DNA from: Pseudoneobacillus sp052180215
GTDB lineage: Bacteria > Bacillota > Bacilli > Bacillales > Cytobacillaceae
Length of the DNA stretch: 64,000 bases
NCBI RefSeq assembly: GCF_052180215.1
Contig: NZ_CP197471.1
Span: forward strand, 2,824,001-2,888,000
Reading direction: 5' to 3'
A program made the translations under genes and the position numbers. The notes under the pieces are model-generated. The model was not told the DNA's origin and did no database searches. It saw only the letters and a list, made by a program, of their open reading frames with translations. Shown here one piece after another: positions 52,086 through 61,327 of the stretch (position 1 is the first letter of the stretch; each line of letters starts with the position of its first letter).

Positions 52086-52358
52086 TTATTTAACTGCGTC
52101 TTTAAGCGCTTTACCAGGTTTGAAAGCTGGAACTTTACTTGCAGCGATTTCGATTTCTTCACCAGTTTGTGGGTTACGTCCTTTACGAGCAGCACGTTCA
52201 CGTACTTCAAAGTTACCAAAACCAATTAATTGTACTTTATCCCCATTTTTTAGAGCTTCTAAAATTGAGTCAAAAACAGCATCAACAGCTTTTGTAGCGT
52301 CCTTTTTAGAAATTTCGCTAGCTTCAGCTACTGCATTTACTAAGTCTGTCTTGTTCAT
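52086..52358 (-). CDS. hbs: nucleoid-associated DNA-binding protein HU
   Basis: A 90-residue histone-like protein that bends and coats DNA. It begins MNKTDLVNAVAEASEISKKD and carries the HU signature GFGNFEVRERAARKGRNPQT (about 46-65) with the DNA-grasping arm. I chose ATG 52358, which follows AGGAGGTG at normal spacing; an upstream GTG at 52367 is inside that site. The leader is long (about 190 nt), consistent with a highly expressed gene. Confidence 0.97.
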   Translation of the reverse strand: MNKTDLVNAVAEASEISKKDATKAVDAVFDSILEALKNGDKVQLIGFGNFEVRERAARKGRNPQTGEEIEIAASKVPAFKPGKALKDAVK

Positions 52359-52367
52359 GCCATTCAC

Positions 52368-52734
52368 CTCCTCCCAAAATGTTTTTAAGAATCAGAAAAT
52401 AGGTTACTACCTACATTTCTAAACACTTTTTATAATTTCTATACCTACAGGCGAATTGTTGTGCTAATTTTTAAAAAATAAACGTCAAAAGTCCTAAAAG
52501 AAGATTAAAATCCTTTTATAGCAAGCTTTTGTAGCGCTTAGCACTAATTCTGTTAAAAGATTATCACAATCATTTGCTCTTATCAAGAAAAATTCATGAA
52601 ATTATGGGAATCTTTTCTTATTTGATGCATAATTGTAATAAATTTAGGATTTTTTTTACAAATATGTACTTAAAATACAAAAAAACACAAGCTGTTCGTC
52701 TAGCTACGTACTGACTAAGCACTATGAACGCACA
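52368..52734. other. hbs upstream region
   Basis: About 370 bp without a gene between hbs and the spoIVA terminator. It carries the hbs promoter (52558-52586) and an AT-rich 5' leader; I see no other feature. Confidence 0.6.
52558..52586 (-). promoter_or_regulatory. sigma-A-type promoter of hbs
   Basis: On the minus strand TTGATA (52581-52586), 17 bp spacer, TAATCT (52558-52563), giving a transcript start about 195 bases before the ATG. Confidence 0.6.
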
Positions 52735-52760
52735 AAAAGGCTCCCATTCAGGAGCCTTTC
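52735..52760 (-). terminator. terminator of spoIVA
   Basis: The stem AAAGGCTCC/GGAGCCTTT with a six-base loop is followed on the minus strand by TTG/T-rich sequence, immediately after the spoIVA stop. Confidence 0.92.
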
Positions 52761-52762
52761 TC

Positions 52763-54241
52763 TTATAAAATGATTGCTATTAAACCACCGGAACCTTCAT
52801 TAATAATTCTTTCCAATGTTTCCTTTAGCTTATAGCGAGCATTCTCTGGCATCAACGAAATTTTCGCTTGAATACCTTCACGAACGATTGAGCTTAGTGA
52901 GCGTCCAAAAATATCAGAATTCCAAATGGATAGTGGGTCATCTTCAAAATCCTGCATTAAATAACGAACAAGTTCCTCTGATTGCTTTTCTGTACCAATG
53001 ATTGGAGCGAACTCAGATTCCACATCAACCTTAATCATGTGAATGGAAGGAGCTACTGCTTTTAATCTAACACCGAATCTAGCACCCTGGCGGATAATTT
53101 CTGGTTCTTCAAGGCTCATGTCAGCTAAAGACGGTGAGGCAACTCCATAGCCAGTTTGTTTAACCATTTTTAATGCATCTGAGATTTGGTCATACTCAGC
53201 TTTTGCATGTGCAAAATCCTGCATCAGTTCTAATAAATGATCCTTACCACGTATTTCAACACCAACAATCTCTTTTAAAATATCATCATAAAGATCATCT
53301 GGGGCAAACAAATCAATCTCAGCTACCCCATGACCCATTTCGATACCTGCAAGGCCTGCACGGTCAATAAAGTCATAATCGCTAAATTGATGAACGACAC
53401 GGTCAACATCACGTAATCTCTTAATATCTTTAACCGTTTCTTTCACTGCTTCCTGATAGCTTTCACGTAACCAATGATTGTCACGAAGTACCATTACCCA
53501 GCTAGGAAGGTTCACATTCACCTCTAAGACAGGGAATTCATAAAGTGCTTCACGTAATACATTTAATACATCAGATTCTCTCATGCTTTCTACACTCATT
53601 GCGACAACAGGAATATCATACTTCTCAGATAAATTTGCACGTAGTGATTCTGTATTTGGGTGGTGTGGCTGTACACTATTGATGATCATGATAAATGGTT
53701 TACCCACTTCTTTCAACTCATCAATAACGCGCTCCTCCGCTTCCACATAACTGCTTCGAGGTAGCTCACCAATCGTACCATCCGTCGTAATGACTACACC
53801 AATTGTAGAATGCTCCTGGATGACTTTTCGAGTGCCGATTTCAGCAGCTTCATGGAATGGAATAGGCTCCTCATACCATGGTGTCGAAATCATCCTTGGA
53901 CCATTTTCGTCTTCATATCCTTTTGCACCAGGAACTGTGTAGCCAACACAATCAACTAAACGGATATTAACATCTAATCCTTCACCTACATGAACTGTAG
54001 CTGCCTGATTTGGAACAAATTTTGGTTCAGTCGTCATAATGGTCTTACCAGCAGCACTTTGCGGTAATTCATCTTGAGTGCGAGCTCTTTCAGCTTCATT
54101 TGTCATATTCGGTAATACGACAAGCTCCATAAATTTTTTAATAAAAGTGGATTTGCCAGTTCGAACGGCTCCTACTACTCCAAAATAGATATCTCCACCA
54201 GTTCTTTCTGCAATATCTTTAAAAATATCTACCTTTTCCAA
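52763..54241 (-). CDS. spoIVA: spore coat morphogenetic ATPase SpoIVA
   Basis: A 492-residue cytoskeletal ATPase that polymerises on the forespore surface to build the coat basement layer. Walker A is GAVRTGKST (24-32); a TRAFAC-like NTPase domain extends to about 240, followed by middle and C-terminal domains with EPEIIRQGARFGVRLKA. The C-terminus ends GSGGLIAIIL, the segment known to contact SpoVM and membrane. Length is identical to the family (492). It shows that the organism forms endospores. Confidence 0.98.
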   Translation of the reverse strand: MEKVDIFKDIAERTGGDIYFGVVGAVRTGKSTFIKKFMELVVLPNMTNEAERARTQDELPQSAAGKTIMTTEPKFVPNQAATVHVGEGLDVNIRLVDCVGYTVPGAKGYEDENGPRMISTPWYEEPIPFHEAAEIGTRKVIQEHSTIGVVITTDGTIGELPRSSYVEAEERVIDELKEVGKPFIMIINSVQPHHPNTESLRANLSEKYDIPVVAMSVESMRESDVLNVLREALYEFPVLEVNVNLPSWVMVLRDNHWLRESYQEAVKETVKDIKRLRDVDRVVHQFSDYDFIDRAGLAGIEMGHGVAEIDLFAPDDLYDDILKEIVGVEIRGKDHLLELMQDFAHAKAEYDQISDALKMVKQTGYGVASPSLADMSLEEPEIIRQGARFGVRLKAVAPSIHMIKVDVESEFAPIIGTEKQSEELVRYLMQDFEDDPLSIWNSDIFGRSLSSIVREGIQAKISLMPENARYKLKETLERIINEGSGGLIAIIL

Positions 54242-54455
54242 GAGATCCCCTCCCGATCATCATACAATTATATGGGATATAATTTATATCCTATTAGGTA
54301 ATGTTGGACAGTATATGTTTATGATGTTGTCCTATGTTTTTATGACTATTTTTTAAAATTTTAATTTTTACCTCCCTATAGTAGTAACTTTGAAAAACTA
54401 GCAAGCATTATTCACATCATTATGAAAACACAATAAGAGCCGTTTATTACAAAAA
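54242..54455. other. spoIVA upstream region
   Basis: AT-rich, no gene. On the minus strand CATATACT (near 54310-54317) loosely resembles a sigma-E -10 (CATACANT), but I find no convincing -35 at 13-15 bp, so I do not call a promoter. Confidence 0.4.
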
Positions 54456-54498
54456 AAACCCTTCTCCTACAATATATTTTGTAGATGAAGGGTTATGA
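54456..54498 (-). terminator. terminator of yphF
   Basis: The long interrupted stem AACCCTTC..CTACA/TTGTAG..GAAGGGTT is followed on the minus strand by a run of T. Confidence 0.9.
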
Positions 54499-54516
54499 CT
54501 AAATCATAAACTTTCA

Positions 54517-55227
54517 TTATTCATTTAGAAAAATAGGTTCCTTTGTCGTTGCATCTACCTCATATGGTAAAGAATAGGCAGGTACAAACATAGAGTCTTC
54601 TAATAACAAGTACCGTATATCTTTATTTAAAAGATTCTTTACATCTTTATTTTCTAATTTCTTATAAAGATCAATTCTATAGTCCACATAAATTTCTCCA
54701 TCTGTTCCTACGACTAAAGGTAAATTTACATTTGAAAAAGGACTTACTACAAAAGGCTCTTCTTTTAATCCTATCTTTTTATAATCAAGTGAAAATACTT
54801 GATCTCCAATTTTATCTTTATATGGTGGATATCCTCCATTAGCACTAATCCGCAGCTTAATATCCCGAATTTTTTCAGTTATTCTTAAATCAAGAAGTTT
54901 TACAGTGGGGTTATCTTCAACATCAACTAAAACGTATTGAAAAATTCCACCGTTTTCAAATGAATTTCCTGGTGCTTTAGCTATATATCTAGGTACAATC
55001 CGATTAAAATCAATCAGATATTTTTGATATATTGGAGTAGTAGCTTCTTTTGTTTGAATGGGCAAAATTCCACCATTGTCCTTTTGAAATTGATCGACCG
55101 CTGATTGTACAGATTCTAACTGATCCTGATAAGGAATTTGATTTTGAGCTAATTTATCTTGCGGATACATACAACCTGATAAAAAAACGATGGAGATTAC
55201 GATTACGATTAAACTTTTCATTTTCAT
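54517..55227 (-). CDS. yphF: lipoprotein YphF
   Basis: A 236-residue exported lipoprotein: signal peptide 1-18 with lipobox LSGC (Cys19). The mature part has VQSAVDQFQKDNGGILPIQT and RYIAKAPGNSFENGGIFQYV. It lies between spoIVA and yphE as in B. subtilis YphF, a protein expressed in the mother cell in that species as I recall. The ATG at 55227 and another two codons on are both possible. Function is unknown. Confidence 0.83.
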   Translation of the reverse strand: MKMKSLIVIVISIVFLSGCMYPQDKLAQNQIPYQDQLESVQSAVDQFQKDNGGILPIQTKEATTPIYQKYLIDFNRIVPRYIAKAPGNSFENGGIFQYVLVDVEDNPTVKLLDLRITEKIRDIKLRISANGGYPPYKDKIGDQVFSLDYKKIGLKEEPFVVSPFSNVNLPLVVGTDGEIYVDYRIDLYKKLENKDVKNLLNKDIRYLLLEDSMFVPAYSLPYEVDATTKEPIFLNE

Positions 55228-55282
55228 CTATCTTCAATCCTTTTAGAAATAGTAAAGAAGAAATTTTATGTTTTCTCCTCTG

Positions 55283-55480
55283 TTAACTTGTGGGGCCACT
55301 AAAAACGACAAAGATGATGATTATACCTGAAAGAATCATCAATATGTATGCGATAATCGCTGTTAGTATTTTAATTATGCCTTTCAGCTTATACCGACTT
55401 AAATAAATAAGAACAATTGATAAAAGCATGAATCCCATTCCAGCAATGGAAATCCACATCATCAATAATGATGGTGTCAT
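55283..55480 (-). CDS. yphE: YphE, DUF2768 membrane protein
   Basis: A 65-residue protein with two membrane helices (about 7-28 and 37-60) joined by the basic loop SRYKLKGIIK. This size, topology and position between gpsA and yphF fit YphE/DUF2768 of sporulating bacilli. A strong AGGAGGG ribosome site lies upstream. Function is unknown. Confidence 0.82.
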   Translation of the reverse strand: MTPSLLMMWISIAGMGFMLLSIVLIYLSRYKLKGIIKILTAIIAYILMILSGIIIIFVVFSGPTS

Positions 55481-55551
55481 ATCTTTATAAACCCTCCTTT
55501 ATCCGAAGGTTATTATAACATAAAGGGGTATAAAGGAAATAATAAAAAAGA

Positions 55552-55593
55552 AATAGACCGAGATAAAGTTGGGGCAAACTTTACTTCGGTCTA
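55552..55593 (-). terminator. terminator of der-gpsA
   Basis: TAGACCGA/TCGGTCTA encloses an inner stem TAAAGTT/AACTTTA; on the minus strand the hairpin is followed by TTTCTTTTTT. Confidence 0.82.
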
Positions 55594-55715
55594 AATTGAC
55601 TAAATGACCCACACGATTCAATTTACTAGTGTGCTTCGTTGCATTGTATGCGCTCGGTAGGGTATTCGTATCCTCGAATGCCTATTTTTAAATAAAAATG
55701 TTTCAATTGGATTTT

Positions 55716-56777
55716 TTATCCTTCAAATCCTCTTTCCCCCAAGGCAATAGCTAGATCTTCCATTTCATGTGTTTTAACCCTTGCCATTAAACGGTCAACT
55801 GCATCTTTTGGTTCAATTCCATTAAAAAGAACATCATAAAGCGCTTCGGTAATAGGCATCTTTACTTCATATTTATTTGCAAGTTGATAGGCTGCCTTTG
55901 TCGTTCTGACACCCTCTACAACCATTCCCATATTATCTAAAACCTCTTGTAAACTTTGACCTTTACCTAATAAATTACCAGCTCTCCAGTTTCGAGAATG
56001 TACACTCGTACATGTAACAATCAAATCTCCAATCCCCGTTAAACCAGAGAATGTTAATGGATTTGCGCCCATCTTCGTCCCTAGTCTGGCAATTTCCGCA
56101 AGTCCTCTCGTCATTAATGCAGCTTTTGCGTTATCTCCATAACCAAGTCCATCGGTAATCCCTGCTGCTAGAGCAATGATATTTTTTAAAGCCCCACCAA
56201 TTTCAACCCCAATCACATCTGGGTTCGTATACACACGAAAATGTTGGTTAATAAATAAGTCTTGAATCTCTTCTGCAGCTTTCATATTTTCGGAAGTTAC
56301 AGAAACTGTTGTTGGATGTCTTAAACTCACTTCCTCCGCATGACTTGGTCCTGAAAGAACGACAATATCATCTAAGTAGGCTTCAGGGAGTTCTTCTTTT
56401 ATCATTTCAGATATTCTTAATAATGTATCAGGTTCAATTCCTTTACTTACATGAACAATAATTAATGGATTTTTCGGTTCAAGTTCTTTTATTTGTCCTA
56501 CTACCTCACGAATGGCTTTTGTAGGGACAGCTAAAATAACAATTTTAATCTCTTCCATTGTTTCACTAAGTGACGAATAACCAACAATATTTTCTGGAAG
56601 TTCGATATTAGGTAGGTATTTGTGATTTTTATGTTCTAAGTTAATTTCATTGACTTGAGATGGATTATGGCTCCACAATCGTACCTCATGCTCATTATCG
56701 GCTAATACCATCGCCAACGCAGTTCCCCAACTTCCTGCCCCAAGAACAGCCACTTTCTTTTTATCCACTAATATCAC
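55716..56777 (-). CDS. gpsA: glycerol-3-phosphate dehydrogenase (NAD(P)+)
   Basis: A 353-residue enzyme making sn-glycerol-3-phosphate for membrane lipids. It has the Rossmann motif VLGAGSWGTALA (10-21), SGPSHAEEV, the catalytic Lys in GALKNIIALAAGI and LTGIGDLIVTCTS. The start is uncertain: GTG 56777 or GTG 56768, with AAAGG upstream; the second gives a length closer to the usual 345. It follows der by 8 nt, a conserved pair. Confidence 0.96.
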   Translation of the reverse strand: MILVDKKKVAVLGAGSWGTALAMVLADNEHEVRLWSHNPSQVNEINLEHKNHKYLPNIELPENIVGYSSLSETMEEIKIVILAVPTKAIREVVGQIKELEPKNPLIIVHVSKGIEPDTLLRISEMIKEELPEAYLDDIVVLSGPSHAEEVSLRHPTTVSVTSENMKAAEEIQDLFINQHFRVYTNPDVIGVEIGGALKNIIALAAGITDGLGYGDNAKAALMTRGLAEIARLGTKMGANPLTFSGLTGIGDLIVTCTSVHSRNWRAGNLLGKGQSLQEVLDNMGMVVEGVRTTKAAYQLANKYEVKMPITEALYDVLFNGIEPKDAVDRLMARVKTHEMEDLAIALGERGFEG

Positions 56778-56785
56778 AACCTTTT

Positions 56786-58096
56786 TTATTTTCTTTCACG
56801 GGCATAAATTTTAATAGGAGTTCCTTCAAATCCAAAAGCATCACGAATTCTGTTTTCTAGGAATCGCTCATAAGAAAAGTGTAATAATTCAGGTTCATTG
56901 ACAAAAACAACGAAGGTTGGTGGTTTTACTGCAACCTGAGTGGTGTAGAATATCTTTAAACGTCTGCCATTATCTGTTGGAGTAGGATTCATCGCTACAG
57001 CATCCATGATAATGTCATTTAATACTGATGTTTCCACACGCAATGAGTGATTTTCACTTACTGTATTAATCTTTGGCAACAAATTTAGAACACGTTTTTT
57101 TGTTTTGGCTGACAAAAAGACAATAGGAGCATAGTCCAAATACTGAAAATTATCACGTATTTTTTCTTCAAATTCCTTCATTGTTTTTTCATCTTTTTCG
57201 ATTGCGTCCCACTTATTTACAACGATAATAACAGCTCGTCCAGCTTCATGAGCGTAACCAGCAATTTTTTTATCATGCTCGATAATTCCCTCTTCAGCGT
57301 TTAAAACTACAAGAACCACATCTGAACGTTCAATCGCCCGTAATGCCCGTAATACACTATACTTTTCGGTACTCTCGTACACTTTTCCTTTTTTTCTCAT
57401 ACCTGCAGTATCAATAATTACATACTTTTGTCCGTGATAGGTATAGATAGAATCGACTGCATCTCTCGTTGTACCTGCTACATCACTGACAATGACTCTT
57501 TCTTCCCCTAATAATGCATTTACCAGTGAAGATTTTCCAACATTTGGACGCCCTATTAACGAAAATTTAATCATATCTTCTTCATAGTCATTGCCCTTTG
57601 TTTTTGGAAAGTGTTTTGCAACCTCATCTAATAAGTCACCTAAACCAAGGCCATGTGAACCAGAAATCGGAAATGGTTCTCCAAATCCAAGCGCATAAAA
57701 GTCATAAATTTGATCTCTCATTTCTGGGTTATCAATTTTATTAACAGCTAATACTACTGGTTTCTTTGACTTATAAAGAATTTTCGCTACCTCTTCATCT
57801 GCTGCGGTAACACCTTCACGACCATTTGTTAAAAAAATGATAACATCAGCTTCATCAATAGCAATTTCTGCTTGTTGACGGATTTGTTCTAAAAATGGCT
57901 CATCCCCAATATCAATACCACCAGTATCAATAATATTAAAATCATGTGTTAGCCAATCACCTGAACTGTAAATTCGGTCTCTTGTTACTCCTGGTATGTC
58001 CTCTACAATAGAAATTCTTTCTCCCACAATTCTATTAAATATGGTGGATTTCCCAACATTAGGCCTTCCAACAATGGCTATAACCGGTTTAACCAT
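56786..58096 (-). CDS. der: ribosome assembly GTPase Der (EngA)
   Basis: A 436-residue protein with two tandem GTPase domains and a C-terminal KH-like domain; it matures the 50S subunit. P-loops are GRPNVGKST (10-18) and GRPNVGKSS (about 183-191); G4 motifs are NKID and NKWD. I chose ATG 58096 because AAAGGA lies at good spacing and the length then equals B. subtilis Der (436). It is co-transcribed with gpsA. Confidence 0.97.
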   Translation of the reverse strand: MVKPVIAIVGRPNVGKSTIFNRIVGERISIVEDIPGVTRDRIYSSGDWLTHDFNIIDTGGIDIGDEPFLEQIRQQAEIAIDEADVIIFLTNGREGVTAADEEVAKILYKSKKPVVLAVNKIDNPEMRDQIYDFYALGFGEPFPISGSHGLGLGDLLDEVAKHFPKTKGNDYEEDMIKFSLIGRPNVGKSSLVNALLGEERVIVSDVAGTTRDAVDSIYTYHGQKYVIIDTAGMRKKGKVYESTEKYSVLRALRAIERSDVVLVVLNAEEGIIEHDKKIAGYAHEAGRAVIIVVNKWDAIEKDEKTMKEFEEKIRDNFQYLDYAPIVFLSAKTKKRVLNLLPKINTVSENHSLRVETSVLNDIIMDAVAMNPTPTDNGRRLKIFYTTQVAVKPPTFVVFVNEPELLHFSYERFLENRIRDAFGFEGTPIKIYARERK

Positions 58097-58215
58097 AGTG
58101 ATCATCCTTTCCTACTATTTTTATGATTCATAACTTTTATCCGTGATATTTTGATCCTATGTAATAAGTAAATATTCTACTTTTAATATAATCGGTCATA
58201 AACTCGGGTAAAATA

Positions 58216-58237
58216 AAACCCTTCTATGATAGAAGGG
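58216..58237 (-). terminator. terminator of the yphA-YIEGIA operon
   Basis: The stem CCCTTCTAT/ATAGAAGGG is followed on the minus strand by TTTTATTTT. Confidence 0.88.
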
Positions 58238-58281
58238 CACAACTATATTATTTTACCAATGAATTACTTTCTATGCAATCA

Positions 58282-58467
58282 TTAGTGTTTTACAATAATA
58301 TATAGCTCATCGGTTAATGAGTGGGCAATTCCATCTAAAATGGCTTCAAGGTTCGAGGCAACTATTTCCATTTCTTCTTTAGAATCACAATGGAAAACGG
58401 CTGATGCGACCGGTGCTTTTTTGGGATTGGTTGTGATGACTGCTAATATAAATTTTTCCAAGGTCAT
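58282..58467 (-). CDS. small partner of YIEGIA protein (capping-complex-type subunit)
   Basis: A 61-residue alpha/beta protein starting MTLEKFILAVITTNPKKAPV and ending LYIIVKH. Its start overlaps the stop of the YIEGIA gene by 4 nt (ATGA), so the two are translated together. From memory, families annotated as a 'capping complex subunit for YIEGIA' have this size and context. The biochemical role is unknown; restriction to spore formers would suggest a sporulation link. Confidence 0.7.
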   Translation of the reverse strand: MTLEKFILAVITTNPKKAPVASAVFHCDSKEEMEIVASNLEAILDGIAHSLTDELYIIVKH

Positions 58468-59360
58468 TTTGAATTATCCCCTTTTATGACTGGTTCCCTT
58501 TCTGTTGGCATGCGAATGGCATTCTCCAAGGTAGGGACCTCTCCAATAATTTTTAATGCTTTTTCAATGTTCTTTTCCTGTGGTAATAAAAACACGCCTA
58601 CTCTCCCATCATCTAAATCGCGCTTTGCTAAAGGCACTAATGCAGGTGTTCCAGAATCACGGTAAACTCCTAGTGCTGTAGAAACATCATGAAGAATCGC
58701 CTGACGCTGACCTAAATTTGAAATAGTTGTTCGTGCATTAAAATTCTTTGGTTTGATAATAAAACCCATTCCATATCGCAAAACTTCTTCTTGTCTCTGT
58801 GGAAGTCCAATATTCATAATATAAATATTATCAACGTACAAACCAGCTCCATCAAACCTTGGTTCTATATATTCAATATCTACTATGTCTTTCAATCTCC
58901 CACCTGACATCAGCTTTCTTGAAATTAAAAGAGTACTAAAAGCGACTATTATGGCAACCCAAATATTAAAAACGATATAAGAAAAAGTTGAAGCAAAGGA
59001 AATAAAAATAACTAAATAATTTCTACTTTCAAAAGCAATGGCTATCCCCTCGATATAGGTACTGCCCCTTGGTACAAGTTCAAAACCATCTAACTGTGTT
59101 AGTGTATTACGTTCCATATTTCGAACTTCACGAAACTGGGAAGCAGCTAATGTCAAAAAAGTAATTGCCGTAAATTCCTCTTTCATAATAGATGGAATGG
59201 CAACTGACCCTAAGCCAGCTGCTATAAACCCTAATGCAAGATGAATAATCTTTCCATGTAGGTAGGTGGGATATTGTCGGTAATCTGTTCTTAACATATA
59301 TAGGCGTCCAAGTGTTCCAACAACTACTCCAAAAATAATAGGATAGGTAAAATCATTCAT
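58464..59360 (-). CDS. YIEGIA family membrane protein
   Basis: A 298-residue protein with N-terminal membrane helices (about 4-20, 30-70), the diagnostic STYIEGIAIAFESRNYL (about 100-116), two more helices (115-155), then a soluble C-terminal domain with GMGFIIKPKNFNARTTISN and a nucleotide-like or sensor-like alpha/beta composition. It is the middle gene of a three-gene operon with yphA (4-nt overlap upstream) and the 61-residue partner (4-nt overlap downstream). Function is unknown. Confidence 0.8.
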   Translation of the reverse strand: MNDFTYPIIFGVVVGTLGRLYMLRTDYRQYPTYLHGKIIHLALGFIAAGLGSVAIPSIMKEEFTAITFLTLAASQFREVRNMERNTLTQLDGFELVPRGSTYIEGIAIAFESRNYLVIFISFASTFSYIVFNIWVAIIVAFSTLLISRKLMSGGRLKDIVDIEYIEPRFDGAGLYVDNIYIMNIGLPQRQEEVLRYGMGFIIKPKNFNARTTISNLGQRQAILHDVSTALGVYRDSGTPALVPLAKRDLDDGRVGVFLLPQEKNIEKALKIIGEVPTLENAIRMPTEREPVIKGDNSK

Positions 59361-59965
59361 GTTGTTTTTTGTTTCTCCCCTTCTATGGATTGATAGTAAT
59401 TTTCAAAGAAACTGATAGTTACTTTTATACTTGTCCACGCGAAAAGCATGAGTAATGTTAAGGAACAAACATCTAAAAAAACCATTGAACCAATCACTTG
59501 CGGAAATGAATAGGGACGGATGGCTAAAGCAAATAGAATCTCTCCGTATATACATCCTGTAATGACACTCGTTATTCTCCAGATCAACTTTGATTGAAGC
59601 ATTAAGATTAAGTAAGTAAGTAACAAACTGAGCATCCAATCTCTTTTCATCACTATCCAAACGGGATCAAATAATTCAAAAAGCTGAAAAGCAACATATC
59701 CAACAGCAATAATTAAAGATGTAAGGAAGAAATAAAACTTACCTTTAGGTGCTAAAGATAAAATTTGAAAAAGACAAATGATTAACAAACCAACGGCAGC
59801 ATAACTAATCGTAATGTTTTGTAAAGTAAAGTTATACGGCGAAAGAATAATGATAAATAAAGTAATAAATGCCAAGGGAAACCTATTTTCAAATTTTTTA
59901 TTGAGAAAGAATGTACACACAATCCATATGGACCAGGATATAGAATAAAAATAAAGACCTTCCAT
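59357..59965 (-). CDS. yphA: YphA family membrane protein
   Basis: A 202-residue integral membrane protein with about six helices and a Trp/Tyr/Phe-rich start (EGLYFYSISWSIWIV). Size, topology and position next to ypzI match YphA of B. subtilis. The ATG overlaps nothing upstream; its stop overlaps the YIEGIA start as ATGA. Function is unknown, probably sporulation-related by association. Confidence 0.75.
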   Translation of the reverse strand: MEGLYFYSISWSIWIVCTFFLNKKFENRFPLAFITLFIIILSPYNFTLQNITISYAAVGLLIICLFQILSLAPKGKFYFFLTSLIIAVGYVAFQLFELFDPVWIVMKRDWMLSLLLTYLILMLQSKLIWRITSVITGCIYGEILFALAIRPYSFPQVIGSMVFLDVCSLTLLMLFAWTSIKVTISFFENYYQSIEGEKQKTT

Positions 59966-60070
59966 AACATCACTCCTATCATTTCCATTATGGGAAAAGG
60001 CTATGAAATTTAATCCTTTATTGAATAATTTGTCTTGATTAATTCATCTTATAAATAGGGAGGTGTTACG

Positions 60071-60214
60071 GTGGGAAAAGATCGACAGCAACAAAAACTA
60101 AAGAAGAGCGGTAAAGTGGAATCTGATCGCGATCAAGCACTTCATTATGATGGCGCCACAAAACTTCAAAGCCCTGAAGAAGCACGTTCACTTAACGACG
60201 GGAAATATAGTTAA
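60071..60214 (+). CDS. ypzI: YpzI family small protein
   Basis: A 47-residue, highly charged peptide starting at GTG with an AGGGAGGTG ribosome site. Its sequence begins MGKDRQQQKLKKSGKVESDR and continues DQALHYDGATKL, which closely matches B. subtilis YpzI as I remember it (about 43 residues). It lies between yphA and fni and ends at a bidirectional terminator. Function is unknown. Confidence 0.85.
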   Translation: MGKDRQQQKLKKSGKVESDRDQALHYDGATKLQSPEEARSLNDGKYS

Positions 60215-60227
60215 AACGAGGAAATAG

Positions 60228-60258
60228 AAAAAGCTCTCTAGCATTTAGAGAGCTTTTT
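60228..60258. terminator. bidirectional terminator between ypzI and fni
   Basis: A perfect 13-bp stem AAAAAGCTCTCTA/TAGAGAGCTTTTT with a five-base loop overlaps the fni stop codon. Confidence 0.93.
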
Positions 60259-61315
60259 AACGTCTTTTTGTCGCAAATTTTTTCGTGTCTATTCCACGTT
60301 CGGTCAACCAATGATGGGTGTAACCTGAAATCACAAGTGGGACAGACTGAAGTTCAATTATATTTTTCACACCTAGTGCAAGCATCATATATTTAATATC
60401 TTCATGAAGTCTGTTTGTTTCTACTATCGTTTCTTCCAAGCCTTTTTCTAGCAAATTCTTCAAGAAGAAACCAGCCATTCCAACAGCATCCGAACCTAAT
60501 GCGATCGATTTTATTACATCTAAACTTGATTTAATTCCACCAGAAGCAATGAGCGGAAGTGAAGAACTAATTGTTCTAGCTTCTACAATAGAAATCGCAG
60601 TTGGAATACCCCATTCATTAAAAAAAGGTAAGGGCTCACTTCTCCTAGCATTCTCAATAGCTGCAAAATTTGTCCCTCCGTATCCGCCTACATCCACAGC
60701 AGCTACCCCAATCGAATACAATTGTTCCACTGATTCCTTAGACATACCAAAGCCCACTTCTTTAACAATGACAGGAACTTCTACCGCTTTTACAAGTTGC
60801 TCTATTCGGTTTATGGCTCCTCGAAAATCTCTATCGCCTTCAGGCATTGTCATTTCTTGAACTACATTTAGGTGTATTTGTAAGGCGTTAGCAGAAACCA
60901 TTTGTACGGCTTGTTTTGCCTGGTCGATTGTTGCTTCACTGCCTAAATTAGCAAAGATCATCCCTGATGGATTTTCCTGACGAACAATTTGATAGCTACT
61001 CAATTCGGTTGGGTCTTTTATAGCCGACATTTGGGAACCCACAGCCATTGCCATTCCAAATTCCTTCGCCAAAATGGCAAGGTTCTGATTAATATAGGTA
61101 GTGCGTTCACCTCCACCTCCAGTCATGGCATTTATAAAAATTGGCGAACTTAAAGGAAGTTCGCCAATAAAATGTTCTAATACAACATCATTTAATGCCA
61201 GATTAGGTAGACTTTGATGAACGAAATGAATATCACTAAACCCATGGGAGAATTTCTTGTCTGATTCTAATAATGCATACTGGATGTGTTCCCATTTTCT
61301 TTTAGATCTAGTCAT
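60257..61315 (-). CDS. fni: type 2 isopentenyl-diphosphate delta-isomerase
   Basis: A 352-residue FMN- and NAD(P)H-dependent enzyme interconverting IPP and DMAPP. It has FINAMTGGGGERT, AVGSQMSAI, HLNVVQEMTMPEGDRDFRG, VKEVGFGMSKES and the FMN-binding GGYGGTNFAAIE and SGGIKSSLDV. It feeds isoprenoids to HepS/HepT encoded about 10 kb away. It is 12 nt after the S1 protein gene. Confidence 0.96.
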   Translation of the reverse strand: MTRSKRKWEHIQYALLESDKKFSHGFSDIHFVHQSLPNLALNDVVLEHFIGELPLSSPIFINAMTGGGGERTTYINQNLAILAKEFGMAMAVGSQMSAIKDPTELSSYQIVRQENPSGMIFANLGSEATIDQAKQAVQMVSANALQIHLNVVQEMTMPEGDRDFRGAINRIEQLVKAVEVPVIVKEVGFGMSKESVEQLYSIGVAAVDVGGYGGTNFAAIENARRSEPLPFFNEWGIPTAISIVEARTISSSLPLIASGGIKSSLDVIKSIALGSDAVGMAGFFLKNLLEKGLEETIVETNRLHEDIKYMMLALGVKNIIELQSVPLVISGYTHHWLTERGIDTKKFATKRR

Positions 61316-61327
61316 CGTATCACCATT

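Noticed and set aside
54301..54330. Possible sigma-E promoter of spoIVA
   Set aside because: The -10-like CATATACT is present but no -35 matches at the required spacing.
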